From Conidiobolus incongruus B7586 (lineage: Eukaryota > Entomophthoromycota > Entomophthoromycetes > Entomophthorales > Conidiobolaceae), in the NCBI GenBank assembly GCA_000697335.1, contig JNEM01016250.1, forward strand, positions 1 through 26,001: a DNA stretch of 26,001 nt, in the 5' to 3' direction. The first letter of the stretch is position 1, and each line of letters opens with the position of its first letter. Both the position numbers and the translations under genes were made by a program. The notes under the pieces were generated by a model, which made no database searches, was not told the origin of the DNA, and worked only from the letters and a program-made list of their open reading frames with translations. This document shows, in pieces, positions 1-10,390 of the stretch.

Positions 1-240
1 ACCTTTGATAATTATTATTTGGTTTAAGTATAATTAAATTAAATTAAATAGAAAATTTTAACAAATATATTTTATAATTAAAAGACTATTATGTCTATAT
101 ATTTATAAAAATTAAAATTATATATTTTTTTATTCATTTTATATATATCATATTTGAAATTAATGATAGGTTTGAAAAATCAGTAATTAAAAAATTTCCC
201 ATTTTTCTAAATCTGAAATAATACTAATTTATCTTAAATA
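1..240 (-). mobile_element. partial mariner-like element, copy C (5' end only)
   Basis: This stretch aligns by eye with 16384-16602, the plus-strand right end of the full-length copy B. Shared landmarks in the same order are TTTGATAATTATTATTTGGTTTAAG-like sequence at the start, then TGAAAAATCA, then AATTAAAAAATTTCC, ending in TTAAATAG. It corresponds to the untranslated 5' end of the element on the minus strand, and the rest would lie left of the window. It contains no coding potential. The family is assigned from copy A, not from this fragment. Confidence 0.5.
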
Positions 241-1456
241 GATTTGTTTATATTTAATATATATTATTATATTATTAATATCACATTAAAATATATATTA
301 ACATTTTACTACGTACTTTATAATATCATATCTATTTAATTATTTATTATATTAATAATTTTATCGGAAAAACTTAGATATTAGATATTTTTAAAATATA
401 TTTATTTAATTTTATATTATAGATCTATTGATATTTTAAAATTCTTTAACTAAATATAAGTTATTTTTATAAATATATTAAATGATATAATTTTATATAA
501 AATTTAAGCCTTGGTATAATTAATCAATTAATGATTTTTTTAACTTAATTCCTTTTATATTCTAATCTTGATTTATTAGCCTAATAAATATTATATTAAT
601 TTAATACATGGAGTTTGTTAGCTGAATTATAGTTATTTTATATTAATCAATATTGCTGAGTTATATAAATAACAATACTTTATGGTTAAATATAAAAAAT
701 CATTTAGTTTATAAATAAGCTATGCTGAAATATATTATTTTAACTCAATAATCAAAAATTTCTATACCATTAATAAGATTACTCGATATATAAATAACAT
801 AAATATATATTTACTAATTTGATAACTTGTTCAAAAATATCTACAGTTTTTATTTATTTATATTATCTTTGATATATTTATTATTGATTTTTAATCTTTA
901 TTATAATAATAGTTAAATACTATTAATATACTTGATAACAAGAATGGAAATATATTTTTGAAATAAAGCTTTAGTATTTAATAATTGATTATTCCATTAA
1001 ATATTAAAATATAATAGATTTCAGATAAATTTATCAACATAATTACTATTTAATAATTATAAACTATTCAATTTCACTAGTAAATATAATAATTAGAATG
1101 AAAGTTGGTATTATTAATGATATATATAAAACTTAAAGATTATGATCATTACTTATTGATTTTTCAAATTTTATATTCTATACATTTGTTAATCCGCTTA
1201 TCATATATTTATATTTCAATTATATTTTCTCAAATTAGGTTATTAATTTGGTTTATTAGAAACAACTCAATAAAGTATATTAAAATTAAAAAATATATCA
1301 AATTAATATTATCTCTTTTATTACTCAGATAAATATATATATATTCAATGAACTTTATTTTTATGATATAGACTAATTTATTATAATATTTTAAGTTGTA
1401 TTTATATCTATTTTCTAATATATTTCAAAAAATATTAACACGTCTTGGGAAAGCTG
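241..1456. other. AT-rich spacer, no gene seen
   Basis: This is extremely AT-rich sequence with many short A/T runs. The open frame at 1105-1332 is made almost only of Ile, Leu, Tyr and Lys codons, as expected from random AT-rich DNA. I see no RNA gene, tandem array or recognisable protein. Confidence 0.6.
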
Positions 1457-1769
1457 TGTCCAAAATAGTATAAGTGAAAGAGAGAGATCTGGGGAATTCC
1501 AGGTAAGTGTTAGGGAGATAGGGGGTTTATTGATTTAAGTCAAATAGCTGGGAGGACCCAGACCGAACTCTTCTTGCTGAGGATAGCTCTAATTCCAGGT
1601 TTTATATAGTGTGGGTTGGGTAACGTCATTCATGAGATTATCCGGTGACTTGCATCATCGGCTAATTAAAAGATAGAGCAAGAGCAGATGATATGTGAGG
1701 GAGAAATGACTTTAACATTAGGTTGATGTAAAGATACTTAGGTAGACGGGAGTCACCTGACTCGGGACA
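1457..1769 (-). mobile_element. probable solo LTR of a Ty3/gypsy-like retroelement (fossil)
   Basis: A 313-bp island clearly richer in G and C than its surroundings reads, on the minus strand, like a long terminal repeat. It starts TGTCCCGAG and ends TTTGGACA, so the ends are TG...CA with matching TGTCC/GGACA tips. Inside lie a TATA box (CACTATATAAAACC, minus strand of about 1599-1612) and, further on, AATCAATAAACC, a plausible polyadenylation signal. Near its 5' tip sits a palindrome with GAGTCA and TGACTC arms (plus 1750-1763), resembling bZIP half-sites. No internal retroelement coding region and no clear target duplication flank it. It is therefore read as an old solo LTR. The assignment rests on layout, not on a match to a named family. 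Confidence 0.5.
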
Positions 1770-3526
1770 ATATATTATATTATAATAACTAAAAAATTGA
1801 TATTCGATTAGCATATAAATTCTAATCAAACATATAAAATATTTAAATTGAAGCTTATTCAATATCTCTATTAAATATAAATACAATATTTCAAATTTTC
1901 ATTATTTTTAGATTTTTAATCTCTCTGTATAATCAGTCCATATAATTTTCCACTGATTCAGTATTATAGTTCCTGATATTTATTTAAGCTCAATTTTAAA
2001 ACTATAGTGTAAAATAGATTGACAACTGTATCTTAATAAACTTGATATCATTATATTAAAATTTTTTGAATTGAGTAATGTTTGTTGATTTAATTGGCTA
2101 TTTTCAAACTAACATTGATTATATAAATTATAATACATCTTAATTATAATTTATTATTAATAAAAAAATTTTAATATAAATAGTTAAATAATTTTGCAAA
2201 AAGGTAATTTTCAATGTTTTACTGTTAACTTAGATTTATTAAAATGTTAATATAAAATATTATGTTATTAAATGATAGAACTAATTTATAAGCTAATGCA
2301 AAACTAAAAAAATTAATATTCCATTATATATTGGATAGTTTTGTTAAAATAAATAAAAAAAATTAACATATATATCTATCCCTTAAATAAATCTATTATC
2401 TGATCACTATTTTCATTTAAATAAGGAATAAAAGGTATTAATAACAGATAATTATTTTAATTGTTTTTTTAATTCTCATAATATAAGTTGCTAAAATGTA
2501 AAATTAATTGAATATAAATTAATTTTTAAAACTAATTTGCATCAAAATAATAATTAATAATAACAATTAAATTGTTTAATAGTTTGATCATGATAAATTA
2601 AGTTGTGAAAATCTTTTAATATATTGAATGAGCATATGCTGTAAAACTAATCATTTATATGCAACTTTAATTAATTATTTAGAGATGATTATGCTATTTC
2701 TAAATATTATATTAATCATAAACCAAAAATATTATTATATTTCCATTTTATTAAAAGTTCAAAAGAATATAGTCTTCAAGATATAAATGCAATTTGTATA
2801 TTATTGCGATTTGACAATTGAATTAAAAAATTTGATATTTATTATACTGATCTTGACAAATAAAACCAGAATCAGAAATAATTTGGGTATTTTAAAATAC
2901 AAATTTAGTTAAAAATAGTTTATCATAAAAATGTGTGAAAAATGATTAGTATTTTATTCTTATATATCAATATTCCAATTCAAACTGATAATAGTTTATA
3001 CTTCATTATAGTTATAACACATAGACTAAAAACCCATCTTTTATGTGTTATTTTTCCTTACAATAAATGAATTTTTAGTTGAGAAGAATATATCATTTTA
3101 TGGAATTATTCTGATGGCTCACATGACAGAATATTGATCCTATTATTTCAAATTATTATTGATCGTGGTTCAAATAGTAAAAAGATGCAATATTATTATT
3201 ATTTAATTATTTTGCATTATATAAAATAAATTGTATAATAAACTGAAATTTTATTGTGCTTAAGAAATATTAGTTTTGTTAATTGATAACAGATATTCGG
3301 GACGATAAAATATTTGTAAAAATTAGGTTTTAAATCAATTCGATCAAATTGCGGTATTAATGTATTCTGTGTAATTCAAAATTTTTGAATATTACGTTGA
3401 AAAATTTTATTACAAAAAAAGATTAATATAACAATAGTATTAGATATATAAATAGTAATATCATAAACCTTTTTGAAATTCCAATTGTTCATTTTTTTAA
3501 TACACTTATATTGAAATTTTCCGATC
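1770..3526. other. AT-rich spacer, no gene seen
   Basis: This is low-complexity AT-rich DNA between the LTR and the hydrolase pseudogene. The open frame at 1662-1886 (minus) overlaps the LTR and is not protein-like. The stretch just before 3527 should hold the promoter of the hydrolase copy, but I see no convincing TATA box or other motif there. Confidence 0.55.
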
Positions 3527-4930
3527 ATGATCACTCCAAAGACAATACTTCGCACAGCATCGGATATAATTCAAGATTTTCTAACTAATAATCTTTGGTC
3601 TGAAAGTTGGGGGCTTATACATGGCATTTCTATAAGATTTCTGAAATCATTTTTCAGAAAATTTGATCAACTCCCTACTAATATTGCCCAATCATTGACT
3701 TCATTTTGTAAGGTTCTACCATTTCCAGGACTTCAAATTGAAAATATAATTGTTCCCAATAAATTTCGCGATCAAGCAAATCAGTTTCTAAAAAATTATT
3801 TTGAACAAAAATATGGTTATTACCCGTTAATGAATGAATATTATTGGAACACAAGCAAACCTTTGAATATTCTGTGGTTGACTGTTAATGATCGCGAGAT
3901 GACAAATCAAAATCCTGTAATTTACTATATTCATGGCGGTGCTTGGGCTCTTGGACACAGTTGCTTTTATGGCTATATTTTCGAACATTTATCCGAAGCT
4001 TCTTTAAGTCAAATAATGACAATTGAGTATAGACTTGGCCCTCAGTATCCTTTAGTCAGCTTAATCGAAGATGTATTTGCAGCATATTTTTATCTTATTG
4101 TACCTCAATTTGAAGGTGGAAAAGGACTGAATAGTAACCAAATCGTCGTGGGAGGATAAAGCGCAGGTGGGCATTTAACCACGATTCTATTCCATATCTC
4201 GAGGAATGCACAGCTCCCCAAACCAGCTGGGGCTTTTTTATTTTCACCTGTAACCGACCTTACCCTGAGTCAGCCTTCATTTTTTGAAAATAATAAATTG
4301 GACTATCTATGGGATTTGGAAGAACCAGTAAAATTAACTAGAAATGGTTTAATTATAAAATCAAATTTATATCATTGGCTTTATAATCAGTCGTCACCAT
4401 ATATAGTTCAGAGAATGGTTAAAGATGGAAATTCTTTTGGGCCAAGAGAAGGGTTGCTTTGGCCAGAATTCAGTCCTATGTTTGATCCCAATATGAACAA
4501 TTTACCACCAACTTTGATAATTGTAGGTGAAAGGGATTCAGTCAGAGATGATGGTATTGTATATGGCAAATTGAGAGCTGAAGCTGAATTAAAATCAAAG
4601 AACAAAATTACGATTATCCCCAATGTCCAAACTTATAATTATCAAGATATGGTCCATGCTTTTCCTTCTCTTCCACCAAATAAATATAGTAAAAAGGCGA
4701 TCAGAACCACTGGTGAATTCATTTACCAAGCGCTCAATTCCAACAACATTAAAGCTTTAAATTCTAAAATATATCAATATATACCCGATTACAACAAGGC
4801 TTATATTAATTCAACATATAATATGTATTGGAACAATATTCATAACAAATATATTCCTTGGAATTCTACATATCCTATTGCGTCATTTCCAACTGAAAAA
4901 AATTTGACCAACCCATATATTGAACATTAA
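3527..4930 (+). pseudogene. alpha/beta hydrolase, HSL family; one in-frame stop at the active-site elbow
   Basis: This intronless gene of 468 codons is a paralog of the intact enzyme at 11686-13110, roughly 60% identical by eye over the core. It belongs to the hormone-sensitive-lipase-type esterases (alpha/beta hydrolase fold-3). It keeps the oxyanion-hole HGGAW (residues 136-140), YRLGPQY (about 168-174), the acid-residue motif GERDSVRDDG and the histidine motif MVHAF. The only lesion visible is TAA at 4157-4159, codon 211, where the paralog has Glu in GGESAGG. The catalytic serine codon AGC follows immediately and the frame then stays open to TAA at 4928-4930. The upstream part (210 codons) would lack the catalytic Ser, Asp and His. 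No GT-AG intron can remove the stop without removing the serine. It is a young pseudogene, a null allele, a readthrough gene or a sequencing error, and the first two seem likeliest. The substrate is unknown. Confidence 0.8.
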
Positions 4931-6186
4931 CCATTCTAGACAATGTGATCAAATTTTTGGTTTCCAAATTTTAGCTAATAACCTCAATATATTTTTGTAA
5001 TATCAATGAATAAATTTATTAGATAGTAAATTAGAAGAAATTCAGTTTGAACTAAATCATTCATAATTAAAATTCCTGAGTTAATTGAGTATATTGAATT
5101 CAATACTACTCTAATCATTTATAAAAATTATATTATATATTAGATATATCAGATATATTAATTTCTATTCAATAAATATCAGATCAAAAATATTCATGAA
5201 TTTTAATTCAAAAATAATATTTTTTTTAGTAATTGAACATAAATTAAATAATATCAAGTCATAATTTAGATCATTTTCAAATAGTTTAGTATTAGTGTTT
5301 CTATGATTAGTTTTTATATATTGAAACTCAATAAAATTAATTCCAAAAATATTCATTGAAATAGATAATGTATTATGATATTTAATCATTTTAAGAAAGT
5401 AGGTATATACATATATATAATTATTGAAATAATAAATTTCAATCATTGATACAAAACTAAATAATCTAATGAATAATGTTAAAAATTTAGTAAATAATAA
5501 AAATTATTTCATTAATTTCAAATTAGATTATTTCGAATTTCATATATTATAATACAGTATTACATATTATCAAGATTAAAGGTAAAATAAGTTATAGAAC
5601 AATCAACTCCAATAAAATTATAATATTTATTTTAAAACGATATTCGATTACTTGAAAATTTCATTATTTAATTTAGCATCAATTTTTGTAAAGACGGGAT
5701 ATTAATTATAGTTAAATATAGTTAATTTTTAATATTGAATCAATTATACTATTAAATTTTCAGATTTAATAAACAGTGTCAAAATATTATATAATATGTG
5801 ATTGAGATAAATAAATTTAATTTTGATGATAAAATATTTTATAAACATTTGAATTTGTAGTTCTTTTAGATTTTGCTTAAAAGATTAATTATTTAATATA
5901 AGATATTCAAGTTATTCTCAATTTTTGAAATATAAATTAATAAATTTATTGATAAATAATCAACCATAGTGTGATTCGTATAAAAATAAAAATGAGTATA
6001 AATATTTATTCAAAGTCGAATGAAATATAAGTAATTAATTATATAATTAGTGCCAAGTACCAAGAGATATTTGGTATATTTTACTCGCATTAGATATTTG
6101 AAATTTTTTTCAAATAATTCAAAATATTAAATATTGAAATAGAAAATATTAAAAAATAAGTGAAATTTAATAAACAATGAAGTTGA
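4931..6186. other. AT-rich spacer between convergent genes
   Basis: This separates the 3' ends of the hydrolase pseudogene and the minus-strand SGNQ gene, so it should hold two terminators. AATAAA at 5009-5014 lies about 80 bp past the hydrolase stop and could be a polyadenylation signal, although such hexamers are common here by chance. The open frame at 5165-5446 (minus) is Ile/Asn/Tyr-rich and not protein-like. Nothing else is seen. Confidence 0.5.
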
Positions 6187-6813
6187 TTAATAAATACGAG
6201 GCGCGATGTATCCGTACCCATAGGAAGCTGGAATGTTCCAAGGTAATCCTGAGTTTACAGAGTTGGAGAATGAGGGTTGAATTTGAGTATTGCTACCTCC
6301 ATGTGAGATTTGTTGGTTGTTGTAACTTGATCCTTCGACACTTTGTGTGGCAAATCCTCCAGTAACTGAAGTTATTGAAGTTACTGAACTTTGAGAATTG
6401 GTGAAATTATTAACTGATCCTCCAACTGTTGAAGATTGGCCAGATGTACTAGGAGTAGATCCATATGAATCAGTATAGAATGGAATATTTGTGGTGGGAC
6501 TGTATTGAGTAACAGATCCTCCAACAGTGTTTGGAGTGGCAGCTTGGTTATTATAGTTGGTACCTTGACTACCATAGTTTGTGATCTCTTGGCCAAAGTT
6601 GCTTGCAGCTTCTGAGTGAACTTCACTACCCCAAGTGTTAATGGATCCAGGTGAAGATTGAGAAGAGGAGGTATTTCTCCATTGGTCGACACCTTTGGAA
6701 GCAGTAATAGGAGTATAAGTGACAGGGATGGGAGTAACACCGAAAGAACAGTAAGATTGAGGAACAGCAACGAGAGGAGCAATGCAAGCAATGATGAAGG
6801 TGTCAGAGATCAT
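6187..6813 (-). CDS. small probably secreted Ser/Gly/Asn/Gln-rich protein (SGNQ copy 1)
   Basis: The 208-residue product is intronless and of unknown function. The N-terminus (residues 1-17, a hydrophobic stretch ending near LVAVPQ) looks like a short secretion signal. The rest is low-complexity, rich in Ser, Gly, Asn, Gln and Thr, and probably disordered. Recurrent motifs are VGGS (97-100), a GGS variant (131-133), YNNQ (87-90 and 164-167) and GGSNTQ (172-177), with a Tyr/Gly tail ending IPASYGYGY. It is a clear paralog of the 199-residue protein at 18429-19028, with the same block order, and this supports the start codon. Codons 72-205 lie in a tract 402/403 identical, inverted, to the pseudogene at 8157-8771. 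Its C-terminus (IAPRIY) differs from the paralog's GGY. A surface or cell-wall-associated role is possible but is only inferred from composition. Confidence 0.8.
   Translation of the reverse strand: MISDTFIIACIAPLVAVPQSYCSFGVTPIPVTYTPITASKGVDQWRNTSSSQSSPGSINTWGSEVHSEAASNFGQEITNYGSQGTNYNNQAATPNTVGGSVTQYSPTTNIPFYTDSYGSTPSTSGQSSTVGGSVNNFTNSQSSVTSITSVTGGFATQSVEGSSYNNQQISHGGSNTQIQPSFSNSVNSGLPWNIPASYGYGYIAPRIY
6199..6601 (-). repeat. 403-bp inverted repeat, left arm
   Basis: The reverse complement of this segment matches 8369-8771 at every position except one (plus 6281: ATT Ile here, ACT Thr in the other arm), with no gaps. I compared it base by base. Both edges fall inside homologous sequence. 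To the left of the tract in gene order the two genes are strongly diverged, and after it they share only loose similarity. The arms are separated by 1,767 bp. Confidence 0.97.
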
Positions 6814-6880
6814 TTTATATTAAATTAGATGTACAAACAAGTTATAAATTGTATGATATAATTAAATGCCATCAACTTGA

Positions 6881-6896
6881 GTTATATATGCTCATC
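6881..6896 (-). promoter_or_regulatory. TATA-like core promoter motif of SGNQ copy 1
   Basis: On the minus strand this reads GATGAGCATATATAAC, with a TATATA core. Its 5' end lies 83 bp before the ATG at 6813. A matching motif with the same 83-bp spacing precedes the lost start codon of the pseudogene at 8157, and a related one precedes the third copy at 18429. Conservation among paralogs in otherwise diverged AT-rich upstream DNA supports a real promoter element. Confidence 0.5.
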
Positions 6897-8073
6897 ATTC
6901 CTCGTGTCCGATTAACATTGTTTAAGTTATTTTTCCCAATCTTTTAAGGGAATTAATTTTATGAGCAATTTTCAGTTTATACAACCCTTAAATTCTAATT
7001 AGTTAGAAATTGTATATATCTAAAATGCAACATTTTAAAGCCCAGCCCATTAAACTATTCCTAACGTTAACAGTAGCAATTAAATATAATTAACTAGATT
7101 TAATTTTAAACTATATGCATATATCAATCACAGTTTATTAGATTTGTTATCTTGAAGGTTAATATTATATGGTTTAATATGTGTTGGAAATGCAATGATA
7201 TATCTATATATATATTAGAAATTTATAGTTATTGTAGTCAGAAGAATTAGTAATCCTTCTAACATGATATATACTTAATGGTTGAAATAATAAAGTATTT
7301 TTAACTGTAAAGCATTTTGAATGTTTGATCTTTATAATCTAATAGATTTTAAATTTCGAATACAATTATTATTTTTACAATTAATATACTAGATATTACA
7401 GTGGTATATCTATATCTTAAAAATAATTATTGATTCAACAAATAGTAATCAATAAAAACAATATCATGATACAAATTCATAAAATTTGAAATATCCAATA
7501 ACCTGCAATATTGTCAAACTGATAAATATCTTAATTATGTAAATCATTATATAATCTCACTCTTATTTGCAATATTATTAATTTTGCTTAGAAAATCATA
7601 ATCAAATTAATCTTTTTACTTTAAATCATATTACTAGAAATGAGAATTGACTATGTGAAAATATAAAATTGATTTTAATAATCCTTGATGAAAAATTCAA
7701 TTAATATGGGATGTATAAAATTATTATTTACAACTCACATATTGTCTGACATTCCAGAAATTAAAGAGTTAATAAATAAATCTAACATATCAAACAAGTT
7801 AACATAAAATATTCAAATTGTCAAGGTTCTGCACAAACAGGAGTTTAATTATTTTAAAATATTTCTTGATAAAATCAATAATTAGATAATAAATTTAGCC
7901 AAAGCCGAATACTCATTTTGTAAGTATCATTAGTTTTTAAATCAACAATCTTTTAGCACGTTTATAATTAATAAAATAGGTAAAAAGATGTTAAATATGA
8001 ACGATGTGCAAAACTTGATAGAAATTTGATGAAATTCATCTCTTCCGACGGATATGGAATTTGATATTATCTT
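6897..8073. other. divergent intergenic centre of the inverted locus
   Basis: This lies between the divergent 5' ends of SGNQ copy 1 and the SGNQ pseudogene. It contains the symmetry centre at 7485. It is AT-rich, with no open frame resembling a protein. Outside the promoter motifs I see no strong arm-to-arm similarity by eye, so the ancestral duplication is old here. Confidence 0.5.
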
Positions 8074-8091
8074 CATGAGCATATTATATAG
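8074..8091 (+). promoter_or_regulatory. TATA-like core promoter motif of the SGNQ pseudogene
   Basis: The sequence CATGAGCATATTATATAG begins 83 bp before the expected start position 8157, the same distance as the GATGAGCATATATAAC motif of copy 1. It is a relic or still active promoter element. The match and spacing also support 8157 as the ancestral start of this copy. Confidence 0.45.
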
Positions 8092-8156
8092 AATATTCAT
8101 GTTCTCATCTTTAATTCATATCATTTAAATATAATATATTGTCATTGTTAATTTTG

Positions 8157-8771
8157 ATAAACTCTTCTACTTTCATTATTGCTTGTATTTCTACTTTTGC
8201 CCATTTTCCTCAATGTTCTGGTCCTTATTGAAATGTTCCAGTCTCAATTACCAAAATTCCAATTACTGCTCTCCATGTTACTGTTCAATGAAGAAATGAC
8301 TCCACTTTACAGCCCTTACCAGGATCAACTAAAACTAATGATAATGAAACATATGATGGAACTCAAAACAACTTTGGCCAAGAGATCACAAACTATGGTA
8401 GTCAAGGTACCAACTATAATAACCAAGCTGCCACTCCAAACACTGTTGGAGGATCTGTTACTCAATACAGTCCCACCACAAATATTCCATTCTATACTGA
8501 TTCATATGGATCTACTCCTAGTACATCTGGCCAATCTTCAACAGTTGGAGGATCAGTTAATAATTTCACCAATTCTCAAAGTTCAGTAACTTCAATAACT
8601 TCAGTTACTGGAGGATTTGCCACACAAAGTGTCGAAGGATCAAGTTACAACAACCAACAAATCTCACATGGAGGTAGCAATACTCAAACTCAACCCTCAT
8701 TCTCCAACTCTGTAAACTCAGGATTACCTTGGAACATTCCAGCTTCCTATGGGTACGGATACATCGCGCCT
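8157..8771 (+). pseudogene. SGNQ-family pseudogene with a freshly converted 3' half
   Basis: Read in one frame from 8157, this copy aligns end to end with the SGNQ proteins, but ATA stands at the start codon and TGA codons lie at 8229-8231 and 8289-8291. The 5' half (to 8368) is badly diverged yet recognisable: FIIAC, then CIS.FA..PQC and a later IPITA align with FIIACIAPL...PQSY and YTPITA of copy 1. From 8369 to 8771 it is 402/403 identical to copy 1, without a lesion. Past the tract the usual stop is lost and the frame stays open to TAA at 8871-8873. A decayed front half joined to a perfect back half is the signature of gene conversion. The open frame at 8179-8589 is an out-of-frame shadow. 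I do not expect a functional product unless it uses a later internal start. Confidence 0.85.
8369..8771 (+). repeat. 403-bp inverted repeat, right arm
   Basis: This is the partner of 6199-6601. The single difference (ACT Thr here, ATT Ile in copy 1) can be polarised with the third paralog at 18429-19028, which also has Thr in the NTQTQ motif. The pseudogene arm therefore keeps the older base and copy 1 changed after the tracts were homogenised. Confidence 0.97.
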
Positions 8772-8873
8772 GCTACTTATTATAAACTTCTATATTTAAT
8801 AAATTATAAAATATTCAATCATGATATTTTCATCATAGGATCTTTGATCCAACAACTATTTAGTACGTTATAA

Positions 8874-9199
8874 CTTTTGTGGAAAGCTATCCATGTTCAA
8901 ATTATATTAATTTCCTTTAATCAATTATTATTTTCTTGTATCAATTTATCTAATTAATTATAATTTTTATCAATATCAAAATATATATATTATAGTAATT
9001 TCTATTTTATATGAAATCATTGATTATAAAAATATAAAAAAATTCCTTGAGATTTTTATAAAGGAAATTGATATTACATATATAATAGATATTACCATTA
9101 ATATTTTTTTGCAATTGCTAATAATAAAGTATTGGAAATTAATTAATGGCACTTTTCAAATTAAATTTTTAATATAAAATAGAGTTTTGTTATATATTC
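8874..9199. other. AT-rich spacer
   Basis: This is a short AT-rich stretch between the SGNQ pseudogene and mariner-like copy A. No gene or motif is seen. The exact left end of copy A is uncertain by some tens of bases. Confidence 0.5.
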
Positions 9200-10390
9200 A
9201 ATACTGTATTATTAAAAACTTTTTGCCTTATCTTTGATAAGCTCCTGCCTATTAAGGCGTCTTGTTCTAAGACTGAAATTTGATATTTCATAACCTTGTT
9301 AATATATTCTTTAGAATTTACTACCTTTTAAGTTATTTTTTTAGTTACATAAAGCCATTATAATTATAAAAGTTATAATCTAATAAATATACTCTTTGTG
9401 GTAGCTATTGCTACTAGTTTTTATTAAAAAAAGCTTTTATAACTTTAATTTTATATATTTTATAAATATCATATATAATAATAGGTTTTGGTAATTTATA
9501 TTAAGAACATTTGTTAAAAATGATTGAATTTAAATAAATGATATATAGTTTATAATTAACTTAAAACTTCAAAATCTAAATCAGATACCTTTATAAAACT
9601 ATAATCCTTTGCAAAAATTAAAATACTTGAATAAATTAAAATTTTTTATTAAAATTTATATTAGGATTTGTTTTAGCTTTACTCAGCATTTTCATTTGTC
9701 ACTAGGTATAGGAATATAAAAAAATTCTAAGATTCACCGTGTAATAATTAGATATAGAAATCTAAGTTTCTAGCTATATTCTGATAATATTTTTATAGCT
9801 GTAGCAAGTTTGAATTTGTTCTGAGCTTATGTTCAAATTTATAATATCCATTTATATTTTTCTTAAAAAACCAAGTTTAAATATCTAAATATATAATTTA
9901 TTTATGATTAATTCTGTTATTCTTTAAAAGTTTTAATAATAAGATAAATTTATGTTTTTTAAAGAATATTTTAACTTTTTTAATAATTCAATATAATGGT
10001 AAAAACTAGTTAAGCATATTTTGGCAAATATTGTATAGTTTGTCTTCCAGTTTTAAAACCACAAATCTAATGACATACTAAAATTTTTGATAGGGAATCA
10101 TCTCCATAAGCTCCTTGTAATTTTTTAAGGATTTTGGAGTGTTTGTGATTAAGTTTTCAAAATACCCAAATAGAAGATTTATGATAATCACTCTTTGTTT
10201 TAGCTATTTGTACATTTAACACCAAATTTTCAAATGATAAAAAAATAACATATACAGGTAAATATATATATTTACATATTGTTATATTTTATGAATTCTT
10301 ATTAAAATTCTGATGTTCGAAACTTTTAATATGGTTGAAAAATTGCAAATTAGAAAAAGTACGATTCCTTATTTTTAAACCCTATATTAA
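9200..10390 (-). mobile_element. decayed mariner-like DNA transposon, copy A (best preserved)
   Basis: About 1.19 kb, colinear with copy B (15440-16602). Shared landmarks in order are GACTGAAATTTGATATTTCATAA, GGTTATAATCTAA-like sequence, a CTAGT block, ATAATAGGTTTT and the right-end TGAAAAAT block. On the minus strand, 10160 down to about 10016 encodes KLNHKHSKILKKLQGAYGDD, then SLSKILVCH, a stop, and FKTGRQTI. That resembles the helix-turn-helix start of mariner transposases, whose pattern is a leucine-rich helix, AYG-D/E-LS, a W, then FK-GR. The stop stands where the family has Trp (TGG to TAG). Near 9357-9313 (minus) the sequence LKGSKF recalls the LFxxLKxxLxGxxF motif after the third catalytic acid. 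Many stops and shifts break the frame. I could not define terminal inverted repeats or a TA duplication. A Tc1-like or other DNA element is the alternative. Confidence 0.55.

Noticed and set aside
1105-1332. 75-codon open frame, plus strand
   Set aside because: Almost only Ile, Leu, Tyr, Ser and Lys from AT-rich codons, with no conserved motif; expected by chance.
3160-3180. GGTTCAAAT resembling a tRNA B box
   Set aside because: No A box, no cloverleaf stems and no acceptor arm around it.
4130-4170. a mini-intron that would splice out the stop at 4157
   Set aside because: The only GT...AG pairs here would be under about 35 bp and would also delete the catalytic serine region; real introns here are 49-71 bp and the gene family is intronless.
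4408-4623. antisense frame within the hydrolase pseudogene
   Set aside because: Opposite strand of well-conserved coding sequence; no independent support.
6381-6791. 136-codon frame inside SGNQ copy 1, minus strand, Leu-rich, partly shared with 8179-8589
   Set aside because: Shifted frame of the same gene. It is shared with 8179-8589 only because the DNA tract is identical; its sequence does not follow the third paralog as the main frame does.
8179-8589. 136-codon frame starting MLVFLLLP
   Set aside because: Out-of-frame shadow across the SGNQ pseudogene. The frame starting at 8157 aligns with the family end to end and this one does not.
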